Assembly: GCA_026770585.1 (NCBI GenBank)
Contig: MU646554.1
Location: 491,068 to 502,260 of the forward strand
Length of the DNA stretch: 11,193 nucleotides
Direction: 5' to 3'
Source: Baffinella frigidus
Lineage: Eukaryota > Cryptophyceae > Cryptomonadales > Baffinellaceae
Part shown: positions 6,262 to 11,190 of the stretch, piece after piece
How positions within the stretch are numbered: position 1 is the stretch's first letter
Layout: every line of letters begins with the position of its first letter
Notes under the pieces: model-generated
Told to the model about the DNA's origin: nothing
The model's database searches: none
Seen by the model: the letters and a program-made list of their open reading frames with translations, nothing else
Position numbers and translations under genes: made by a program

Positions 6262-6630
6262 AATCTGGTAGATGAGTTATAATCTACTAGGCGATTTATA
6301 ATGCAGAGTGCGCACGAGCAGGCGCTGCAACACGTGATTTCGGGGACCTCCGCCCCCGGGAACGCACCGCTTCGCGGACATGATGACGACAACACGGTCT
6401 GAACCTTCTCATCACGTCCTTCAAACCTCACACCACGTCCGTCAGCCCTCACATACGTCCTGCCAATATGTAACCACGCCAGATCATAAATGGGGATTTC
6501 AAAACGCAACGGTTCGTTTTCGTGGTACTAAATGAGTGTGTGGGACCTGGTAACACGCAACGCCTCGTCCACGCTTCAAGGTTTCTAACTTACAATCTAG
6601 GGCGACGTCCTCCACCCGGAACGCAACGCG
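6262..6630. other. Mostly unassigned; short CACGTCC repeats and a solo TIR end
   Basis: CTCATCACGTCC, CTCACACCACGTCC and CTCACATACGTCC (about 6408-6460) form three imperfect units of about 20 bp. AACCACGCCAGATCATAAAT at 6472 matches the end of the 185-315 element, but no partner end was found nearby. ACGCAACG recurs at about 6502, 6555 and 6620. An open frame of 89 codons on the minus strand (6240-6509) has no recognisable domain and I do not call it. Confidence 0.5.
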
Positions 6631-6631
6631 T

Positions 6632-6736
6632 TATTCCTTTAGAGGCCAGGCGGTCAAATTTGACCGCCAAGAGGTCCTAGGCAGGTCCTAGGACCCTACG
6701 GTAGGGCGTATGAGCCTACTAGCCACTTACGGGATA
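6632..6736. mobile_element. 105-bp TIR element with subterminal palindrome (copy 1)
   Basis: The left end (6632-6648) and right end (6720-6736, complement TATCCCGTAAGTGGCTA) match as inverted repeats at 12 of 17 positions. A perfect 20-bp palindrome, GGCGGTCAAATTTGACCGCC, lies at 6649-6668. The next 63 bases (6674-6736), with GGTCCTAGG and CCCTACGGTAGGGCGTATG, match 8013-8075 closely. The palindrome does not match the one in the other copy. Confidence 0.8.
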
Positions 6737-6743
6737 GATGATC

Positions 6744-6901
6744 CACCAAATTTCATCTCGGAACATACCAGAATCTGTCCACATAAACAGGCGAAAGATA
6801 GCATGATCGTATTCCTAAAATAGCATATACACCCTTATCTTCGGTGTCGGAAGCCTAAGATAGCAGGACAGAATCTTTCTTGTTCCAACATTAAATTGGT
6901 G
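6744..6901. mobile_element. 158-bp fold-back, CACCAAATTTCAT ends
   Basis: The left arm (6744-6780) and right arm (6866-6901) pair through CACCAA, then GGAACA and AGAATCTGTCC, with small indels. AAGATAGCA and AGATAGCAG recur inside in direct orientation. It starts eight bases after the preceding element and ends twenty bases before the next palindrome, so the elements are nearly contiguous. No other copy was seen. Confidence 0.75.
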
Positions 6902-6920
6902 AGCCCCAATAGTCTGGTCC

Positions 6921-7113
6921 ACCACACGAGAATGCTAGAGGGTCCTATTTAAAACCGATGTGCTTTTAAAAGTGGGCATTTGTGTAGTAACTTTCGTTAT
7001 TTGGTCACGTAACTCTGCGAAATTAGACCAGGCGCGAGGTTGGAAAACCCAATCCTGGTACAAATACTTACAACCCCACATGTAAATAGGGTCCTCCAGC
7101 ATTCTCGAGTGGT
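6921..7113. mobile_element. 193-bp fold-back with one core-element end
   Basis: The outer 31-bp arms (6921-6951 and 7083-7113) match at 27 positions and contain CGAGAATGCT and CCTATTTA. Inner pairing continues weakly (ATGTG, AGT, ATTTGT). GTGTAGTAACTTTCGTT, the right end of the recurring core, is at 6982-6998, followed by ATTTGGTCACGT as in the palindrome at 2009-2270. The matching left core end is not recognisable. Confidence 0.75.
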
Positions 7114-7156
7114 ATGACTTATTCGTGAAATCCCTTTGTAGTCCGCCGTGAGGGTG
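7111..7156. mobile_element. Solo end of the CCACACAGCGG family
   Basis: GACTTATTCGTGAAATCCC then TTTGTAGTCCGCCGTG resembles the right end of the 2706-2866 element and the unit ends near 1165, 1263 and 8705. Only one end is visible. Confidence 0.5.
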
Positions 7157-7180
7157 ACCACCTCACGCTCCGCATGCACC

Positions 7181-7294
7181 GGCAACTTATCGCGAATCCG
7201 TCAACCTACCACGAATCTGTCAACTTACCGCGCATCCGTCAACGTATCGCACCTCTGTCAACTTACCGCGGCCCCGGCAACTTTTGACAGGCGG
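7181..7294 (+). repeat. Six-unit 19-bp array, GTCAACTTACCGCG
   Basis: Units start at 7181, 7200, 7219, 7238, 7257 and 7276, an exact 19-bp period with no slip. The conserved part is GTCAACTTAcCGCG, with five variable bases between units. Further clusters with the same unit and spacing are at 8567, 8847, 8905, 8987, 9286 and downstream, some inverted. It is either a young satellite or an array of protein-binding iterons; the sequence does not decide between them. Confidence 0.9.
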
Positions 7295-7377
7295 TGGGAC
7301 TGTATGACTACGCGGCAGACAAGGCAGTAAAGCCTTTCAGGGGAAGTGCTTACTTCGAGATCAACGTGAACAAGCGC

Positions 7378-7500
7378 GAAAAGTTCTCGGTGCGTATATA
7401 CGATAACGAACTAAAAGCCGGGTAGTTACGCCTACGGTATTGACTTCGGTAGGCCGTAGGGGCCTAGGGGGGCTCCTACGAAAAAGAAAAGTTCTCGGTG
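7378..7500. mobile_element. Solo fold-back arm between perfect 15-bp direct repeats
   Basis: GAAAAGTTCTCGGTG is at 7378-7392 and 7486-7500. Between them, 7411-7481 (GCCGGGTAGTTACGCCTACG to GGGGGGCTCCTACGA) matches one arm of the fold-back at 5292-5444 for most of its length, without the partner arm. The flanking repeat is perfect but longer than standard target duplications. Confidence 0.7.
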
Positions 7501-7661
7501 AGTGCAAAACCCAAACAATCCGTCTCATCTTGTGGGGTGGCCCAAGCGCAGGCCCGCCGGCAGGCTCGTGAACGGACGCCGAAGCCAGACGGTCGGTCGT
7601 GACTGCCTTGCGTGTTCCACTGTCTCGTGTTGCAGGCCGCACAGCAGGGCGACAACCGCCT

Positions 7662-7833
7662 CCACGCAAGAGTGTAGGGCTGACCTAGGAAAACAAGTCA
7701 GTTCACACGGAATTTGTACCAACTTTCCGAAATTTCGATTTTTCTCTGGGGAGAATGTCCACTTATCAACTTAAAAAATAGTCAGATCTGACTATTTCTC
7801 CTGCAGGCCACTCTGCCTTACACTCTTGCGTGG
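7662..7833. mobile_element. 172-bp inverted-repeat unit with CCACGCAAGAGTGTA ends
   Basis: CCACGCAAGAGTGTAGGGC (7662-7680) matches the complement of 7815-7833 at 18 of 19 positions. Inside is a perfect 22-bp palindrome at 7776-7797 centred on AGATCT. GTTGCAGGCCGCAC upstream (about 7630) resembles CCTGCAGGCCACTC inside (7802). No second copy was seen. Confidence 0.7.
7776..7797. repeat. Perfect 22-bp palindrome AAATAGTCAGA/TCTGACTATTT
   Basis: It has no loop and is centred between 7786 and 7787. It sits off-centre within the 7662-7833 inverted repeat. Confidence 0.9.
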
Positions 7834-7844
7834 CTGTAACAGCT

Positions 7845-7864
7845 TATCCCGTAAGTGACCAACG
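7845..7864 (+). repeat. Solo left end TATCCCGTAAGTGACCAACG
   Basis: These 20 bases are identical to 7973-7992, the left end of the element at 7973-8076. The rest of the element is not recognisable after it, so this is a truncated copy or a 128-bp-spaced direct repeat. Confidence 0.75.
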
Positions 7865-7972
7865 AAATTGTGGAGTGCCCGCCCGGACTGTCTGCGAGGG
7901 CTTGTAGGGCTACATCTACAGGGCCACCTCGCTCATAAGCAGCCGCGCCCCGCCCTGAGACCACCATACGGC

Positions 7973-8076
7973 TATCCCGTAAGTGACCAACGGGCGAATA
8001 ATCGCCCCTGGAAGCCCTAGGCAGGTCCTAGGGCCCTACGGTAGGGCGTATGCGCCTACTGGCCACTTAAGAGATA
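7973..8076. mobile_element. 104-bp TIR element with subterminal hairpin (copy 2)
   Basis: TATCCCGTAAGTGACCA (7973-7989) pairs with TGGCCACTTAAGAGATA (8060-8076) with four mismatches. A hairpin, GGGCGA/TCGCCC with loop ATAA, lies at 7992-8007. The rest, with CCTAGGCAGGTCCTAGG and CCTACGGTAGGGCGTATG, matches 6674-6736. Length, ends and right part are those of copy 1, but the subterminal hairpin sequence differs. Confidence 0.85.
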
Positions 8077-8324
8077 CCGGATTCTTGCAAGGATTCGGCC
8101 ATTTTATTTTAAAAAGACTCTTTCCTATGACCGCCAGGTAGGAAACACAGAGGACCTAGAATTGCTGACGGGAGATACCAATGAGATTTCTTTGATTCGG
8201 CTGAAATTTGCTACAGTACCCGATCCGGGTATAAGCTGCTACGGGTTGCTGGTGGAAAGGGATTCTTGGTGGCTCAGGCACCAAGAATCGGTGGAGAACA
8301 ACACTATTTCCCCACGGATGACCT
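8077..8324. other. Unassigned sequence with two hairpins
   Basis: GATTCTTGGTG (8261-8271) pairs perfectly with CACCAAGAATC (8279-8289) over a 7-base loop. TTTCCTA (8121-8127) pairs with TAGGAAA (8139-8145). An open frame of 109 codons (8162-8491) runs into the following TIR element and I do not call it. Confidence 0.5.
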
Positions 8325-8494
8325 ACCTCACACAGCGGGCTACCAAGGGATTTTCGGGCAGCAAATTCCCGAGTTTCCGTTACCTGATCCTGAGGAACCC
8401 CCCTATGTCCCTACGGGTTGCCTGCCGTAGGGTCCTAGGTCTTATTGCTGGGGGGTTATTTAAAATCTCTTCGAAGTCCGCTGTATGGTGAGGT
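8325..8494. mobile_element. CCACACAGCGG-family TIR element, second copy
   Basis: CACACAGCGGGCTACCAAGG at 8329 and the right end at about 8462-8490 are inverted repeats, extended outward by ACCTCA and TGAGGT. The interior matches 2706-2866 along its length, including CGAGTTTCCGTTA, CCCCCTATGTCCC and GTAGGGTCCTAGGTCTTAT. No flanking direct repeat like that of the first copy is seen. Confidence 0.8.
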
Positions 8495-8566
8495 GGGCCC
8501 GCCCGCCCCCTGACCAACTTCTACTTGTAAGTCCCCCTGCTGACCGACACTCCCAGCTGAAATCGA

Positions 8567-8633
8567 TTCAACTTACCCCGCGTCTGTTAACTTGCCCCGA
8601 GTATGTCAACTTACATCGCTGCTGTCAACTCAA
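8567..8633 (+). repeat. Four-unit 19-bp array (GTCAACTTA family)
   Basis: TTCAACTTA, GTTAACTTG, GTCAACTTA and GTCAACTCA start at 8567, 8586, 8605 and 8624, exactly 19 bp apart. The intervening bases are more diverged than in the 7181 array. Confidence 0.85.
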
Positions 8634-8639
8634 AACCCC

Positions 8640-8727
8640 TTCCAAGTCCGCTGTGTGGATAGGGTCCCAGGACTATTTATTGAAGGGTTGTTCACGAAAT
8701 CCACTTTTAGCCCGCTGTGTGGTTCAT
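8640..8727. repeat. Two successive CCACACAGCGG-family ends
   Basis: CCAAGTCCGCTGTGTGG (about 8642-8658) and TTTTAGCCCGCTGTGTGG (about 8705-8722) are two copies of the right end. The second is preceded by GGGTTGTTCACGAAATCC, as in the other members. No matching left ends are recognisable, so the pair looks like truncated or tandemly arranged ends. Confidence 0.6.
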
Positions 8728-8843
8728 CGCTTTACCTCATAGATTATATTGCGCACCGCGTCCATCTAAAGGATTTCCGGTACACAATCTGAGATGTTAA
8801 ACCCTAAAAGTACGAAATAGCGGGATTTTGTCGGTGGCCGAGA

Positions 8844-8989
8844 TCCGTCAACTTATCGCTCGTATATCAACTTTGGTAGGTGGTGGAGATGCCAGGGGAC
8901 GGGAAAGTTGCCGAGAGCGCGGTAAGTTGACAAAAAATGATTATTGGTAGGTGGTCGAGATGCGGGGGGACGGGTGGGCGCTTGTCAAG
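8844..8989 (+). repeat. 146-bp duplication, copy 1: 19-bp units plus G-rich module
   Basis: This segment has six differences from 9283-9428 over 146 bases. It contains a forward pair of 19-bp units (8847 and 8866) and an inverted pair (AAGTTGCC ending 8912, AAGTTGAC ending 8931), each spaced 19 bp. Two G-rich modules of the form GGTAGGTGGTCGAGATGCGG are present. The G-rich module also occurs at about 9040-9074, 9246-9280 and 1694-1717. Confidence 0.9.
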
Positions 8990-9028
8990 TTGCCGGAAGC
9001 GCAGTAAGTTGACATGCGATAAGTTGAC
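8987..9028 (-). repeat. Inverted GTCAACTTA units
   Basis: On the plus strand AAGTTGCC (8987-8994) and AAGTTGAC (9006-9013) are again spaced 19 bp. A further TAAGTTGAC at 9020-9028 follows at 15 bp. These read as the reverse orientation of the 7181 array. Confidence 0.75.
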
Positions 9029-9071
9029 AAGACGCGATTTGGTAGGTGGTCGAGATGCGAGGAGACGGGTG

Positions 9072-9093
9072 GGCTCTTGACATGTCAAGAGCC
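9072..9093. repeat. Perfect 22-bp palindrome GGCTCTTGACA/TGTCAAGAGCC
   Basis: It is centred between 9082 and 9083 with no loop. It lies directly after a G-rich module, where the sequence at 9418-9431 reads CGCTGGTCAAGAGC. One half is therefore ordinary repeat sequence and the other its mirror copy. Confidence 0.9.
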
Positions 9094-9116
9094 TCGGTGA
9101 ATCGAAGGCGCCATTT

Positions 9117-9236
9117 CATGAGAAAACTGGTTTTAATGAAATTTACTGCACATCATGATCTTTACTAGTAATATTAAAGTATTCGTGTAGTAATTTTCAG
9201 TGGGTCCAATTGTTTTGAATTAAATCAGTTTTCATG
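9117..9236. mobile_element. Fold-back element B around the ACTACAC core
   Basis: The outer arms CATGAGAAAACTGGTTTTAA (9117) and its partner ending AAATCAGTTTTCATG (9236) enclose the core ends TGAAATTTACTGCAC (to 9151) and GTGTAGTAATTTTCA (from 9185). The right arm has about 17 bases more than the left. The centre, CTTTACTAGTAATATTAAAG, is similar to those at 9736 and 10341. The outer arms do not match the other fold-backs. Confidence 0.75.
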
Positions 9237-9282
9237 TGCGATTCGCAGGTGCTCGAGATGCGGGGGGATGGTTGGGCGCTGG

Positions 9283-9428
9283 TCCGTCAACTTATCGCGC
9301 GTATGTCAACTTTGGTAGGCGGTGGAGATGCCAGGGGACGGGAAAGTTGCCGAGGGCGCGGTAAGTTGACAAAAAATGATTGTTGGTAGGTGGTCGAGAT
9401 GCGGGGGGACGGGTGGGCGCTGGTCAAG
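9283..9428 (+). repeat. 146-bp duplication, copy 2
   Basis: This is the direct-orientation copy of 8844-8989, 439 bp downstream, with the same internal 19-bp units (9286, 9305 and inverted units near 9350-9370). Fold-back B lies between the two copies. Confidence 0.9.
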
Positions 9429-9448
9429 AGCCTCTCACCGCACGCAAC

Positions 9449-9629
9449 AGGTACTCACCCCATCCCCTGATACAATTTATTCCAGGGAACTCCGAACACT
9501 TCTGGTTCAAATAATAAAACTCGGGACTTTATAACTCCAATTTGAGATTTAAAAAGCTCAGAGTTTTAACATTTGTAGCAGGTCCGGAGTTCCCTGGATT
9601 AAATTGTATAGGGGACCCGATGAGTACCT
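9449..9629. mobile_element. ~180-bp fold-back, arms of about 75 bp
   Basis: AGGTACTCA (9449) to TGAGTACCT (9629) frames arms containing CCCCT, ATACAATTTA, TCCAGGGAACTCCG and AAAACTC. They pair along most of their length with scattered mismatches and small indels. The centre is AT-rich. This one lacks the ACTACAC core. GGAGTTCCC also occurs in the arms of fold-back A (2532-2541) and at about 129 and 10004. Confidence 0.85.
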
Positions 9630-9681
9630 TCCCCCGGAGTAAATGGCTCAAGCTCTAGCCTCGGTTTGATCCACTTCGTTC

Positions 9682-9944
9682 ATCCTGGGAAACTGATTTT
9701 TCGTTCAGAATCTGGCAACGAAAATTACTACACAGTTCGTTCTCACTAGCAATATTAAAGCATTTCCACGCCAGACTGCAGGAAGGGGGAAAATATTTTA
9801 AACCGTATGTGGGTACGGTATTGACTTTTGAAAACCATTGCCCTTGAGGGAAAATTGACTTTTGGCGACCCCTTCGAAGCTCTGGCGTGGTTGTTTAGGA
9901 ATTTTCGTTGCGAGATTCTGGAAGAAAAATAGGTTTCCCCGGAT
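9682..9944. mobile_element. Fold-back element C, core interrupted by a second element
   Basis: The outer arms (from ATCC at 9682; to GGAT at 9944) pair through GGGAAAC, ATTTTTC and CAGAATCT, then reach the core ends CAACGAAAATTACTACAC (9715-9732) and GAATTTTCGTTG (9899-9910). The centre, CACTAGCAATATTAAAGCAT, resembles those of B and D. The centre is split by the element at 9766-9890. Outer arms are unlike those of A, B and D. Confidence 0.8.
9766..9890. mobile_element. 125-bp CCACGCCAGA element (copy 2), nested
   Basis: Ends CCACGCCAGA (9766-9775) and TCTGGCGTGG (9881-9890) match those at 187-313, and the right interior (9821-9890) is closely similar to 244-313. The element lies in fold-back C. 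Removing it with one copy of flanking TT leaves AAAGCATTTGTTTAGGAATT, matching the uninterrupted AAAGCGTTTGTGTAGTGAATT in fold-back D. This supports a real insertion with a 2-bp duplication. Confidence 0.85.
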
Positions 9945-10282
9945 TGCGGTAGCTCTCGAGCACCCTTCGATTTCATCACGCCGAGTATCTAAACCCAGTA
10001 CCCGGGAGTTCCCCGTCTTGGGGAGAGTGATGACTTTGGGCGAACTTCGGAGCACAGTTGCAACTTAGAACGTCCGGACGGGCCCGCCTCGGACTTTCGC
10101 GGTACAAATTCAAAACTGAAGAGGTTTGCAAGTGTTTTGCCAGTGCCTTGGTTTAAACTTCGTACCAGAAAGACGTTGTAAATTAGCGCGCTGTTCCCAC
10201 GAATATGGTTGACGCTCGCTCGCGTGTGACTGGGTTCGTTTCGATTCCCGCATGCCCGCCCGCCCGCTCCCTGGCTCTGCCT
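9945..10282. other. Unassigned sequence, no gene seen
   Basis: CGGGAGTTCCCCGTCTTGGG (about 10002-10021) has a short imperfect inverted character. A minus-strand open frame of 137 codons (9989-10402) extends into the palindromic arm of fold-back D and has no recognisable domain. CCCGCCCGCCCGCTCC near 10256 precedes a short CTCAG-module relative (10270-10290). Confidence 0.5.
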
Positions 10283-10433
10283 CAGTCTAATCTTCATACA
10301 AGTATTAATTAATTGCTTTTGGCAACGAAAATTACTACACGATTTGCTCATAAAAGTAACAGTAAAGCGTTTGTGTAGTGAATTTCGTTGCACCAAAAGC
10401 AATTAATTAATACTTTTGTGGAGATTAAGTCTG
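10283..10433. mobile_element. 151-bp fold-back element D around the ACTACAC core
   Basis: The outer arms, from CAGTCTAATCTTCATA through GTATTAATTAATTGCTTTTGG, pair with 10391-10433, the inner 21 bases perfectly. Inside lie CAACGAAAATTACTACAC (10323-10340) and GTGTAGTGAATTTCGTTG (10374-10391). The 33-bp centre, ending AGTAACAGTAAAGCGTTT, is related to B and C. This is the most complete uninterrupted example of the nested arrangement. Confidence 0.9.
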
Positions 10434-10446
10434 TTTGGTCGGAACG

Positions 10447-10577
10447 CAGGGGAGGTGGGTTGGGCTCCGCTTCCTCTAAACACTCACCACAAAACACTCA
10501 ACACTCAACACTCAACACTGAACCACAAAGCATGAACCACCCTTAACCCTGAAACAGGGGAGGTGGGGTGGGCTCCG
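10447..10577 (+). repeat. 22-bp direct repeats around AACACTC heptads
   Basis: CAGGGGAGGTGGGTTGGGCT at 10447 and CAGGGGAGGTGGGGTGGGCT at 10555 are direct repeats, both continuing into CC. Between them AACACTC occurs three times and AACACTG once in exact seven-base register (10493-10520), in looser telomere-like sequence. The repeat reads GEVGWAP in the frame that later gives LASEDMQRA, with a synonymous difference between the two copies. Confidence 0.7.
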
Positions 10578-10604
10578 GGCAACTACCTATCTCGAGACGG
10601 GGTG

Positions 10605-10686
10605 AACCCTCTTGCCAGCGAGGACATGCAACGCGCCATCCAGGCCCAGTATGCACCCTAGCCCCTAACCCCTGAACACGAAACAC
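10605..10686 (+). pseudogene. 60-bp repeat copy 1, coding-like fragment
   Basis: AACCCTCTTGCCAGCGAGGA begins a repeat whose frame from 10611 reads LASEDMQRAIQAQYAP then stop. Upstream the frame stays open for roughly 40 codons, back past the GEVGWAP segment. Three more copies follow. The differences between copies fall largely at third codon positions, as expected if the repeat came from a translated sequence. No family is recognised and the fragment is too short to be a gene as it stands. Confidence 0.45.
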
Positions 10687-10817
10687 GGTGGGCTTCGAGG
10701 GTTTCGTTGGGCCTGGATTCCAGGGGGGTACGTGACTAAATTGCATCAGAAAATCTCTAGAGTTGATTGCATCAAGGCAAGTTGACTTTTGATACAAGGT
10801 TCGTGGTCCACCGTGTG
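10684..10817 (-). mobile_element. CACACGG-family TIR element, inserted in the 60-bp repeat array
   Basis: Read on the minus strand, CACACGGTGGACCACGAACC to CGAAGCCCACCGTG matches the element at 2282-2461 throughout but without the tandem 20-mers. The internal hairpin around TCAAAAGTCAACTTGCC is kept. GAAACAC flanks it at 10680-10686 and 10818-10824. The join without it would match CACGAAACACCAACCCCC between the later copies (about 11055-11071), so this is a real insertion. Confidence 0.8.
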
Positions 10818-10825
10818 GAAACACT

Positions 10826-10886
10826 AACCCCTCTTGCAAGTGAGGACATGCAACGCGCTATCCAGGCCCAGTAGGCGCCCTAACCC
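10826..10886 (+). pseudogene. 60-bp repeat copy 2
   Basis: The frame from 10833 reads LASEDMQRAIQAQ and then hits TAG where copy 1 has TAT. Over the shared 13 codons the three differences from copy 1 (GCC/GCA, AGC/AGT, GCC/GCT) are all synonymous. Confidence 0.45.
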
Positions 10887-10899
10887 AGGGTGTAGCACT

Positions 10900-11009
10900 T
10901 AGTGTTCAACACACTACATCCTACACCTTACACCGTACCCCCTACAACCTGCACCCCACACCCTTCACCCTACACCCTACACCCTACACCCTACACCCTA
11001 CACCCTACA
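10900..11009 (+). repeat. CCCTACA heptamer array
   Basis: Six perfect CCCTACA heptamers run from 10968 to 11009, preceded by about 65 bp of degenerate ACACCYT-type sequence. This is a telomere-like variant not found as a pure block elsewhere in the window, with the same strand as the other tracts. Confidence 0.85.
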
Positions 11010-11127
11010 CGCGCCATTCCGGCTCAGTATGCAACCTAACCCCTCACCCCTGAGCACGAAACACCAACCCCCTTGGCGAGCGAGGACTTGCAACGTGACA
11101 TCCAGGCCCAGTGCGCCCCCTGAAACC
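11009..11127 (+). pseudogene. 60-bp repeat copies 3 (partial) and 4
   Basis: Copy 3 starts within the unit (ACGCGCCATTCCGGCTCAGT, 11009) and reads RAIPAQYAT then stop. Copy 4 (11066-11127) reads LASEDLQRDIQAQCAP then stop from 11073. CACGAAACAC lies between them, as it does after copy 1. The CCCTACA array appears to have replaced or displaced the first part of copy 3. Confidence 0.45.
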
Positions 11128-11190
11128 AACCCCACACCCCACACCCCCAACCCCAAACCCCAAACCCCAAACCCCAAACCCCAAACCCCT
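11128..11190 (+). repeat. CCCCAAA heptamer array at the window end
   Basis: After CCCCACACCCCACACCCC, five perfect CCCCAAA heptamers occupy 11151-11185. The array appears to continue beyond the window edge. It is another telomere-like variant in pure form. Confidence 0.85.

Noticed and set aside
6472-6495. Third complete CCACGCCAGA element
   Set aside because: Only one end (AACCACGCCAGATC) is seen; no inverted partner TCTGGCGTGG lies within a few hundred bases.
10200-10260. Possible tRNA-like T-arm (GGTTCG followed by TTCGATTCCC)
   Set aside because: The spacing does not give a proper T-loop, and no acceptor, D or anticodon stem could be placed upstream.
9989-10402. 137-codon minus-strand open frame
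   Set aside because: Its first third is the palindromic arm of fold-back D, and the rest shows no domain or composition signal.
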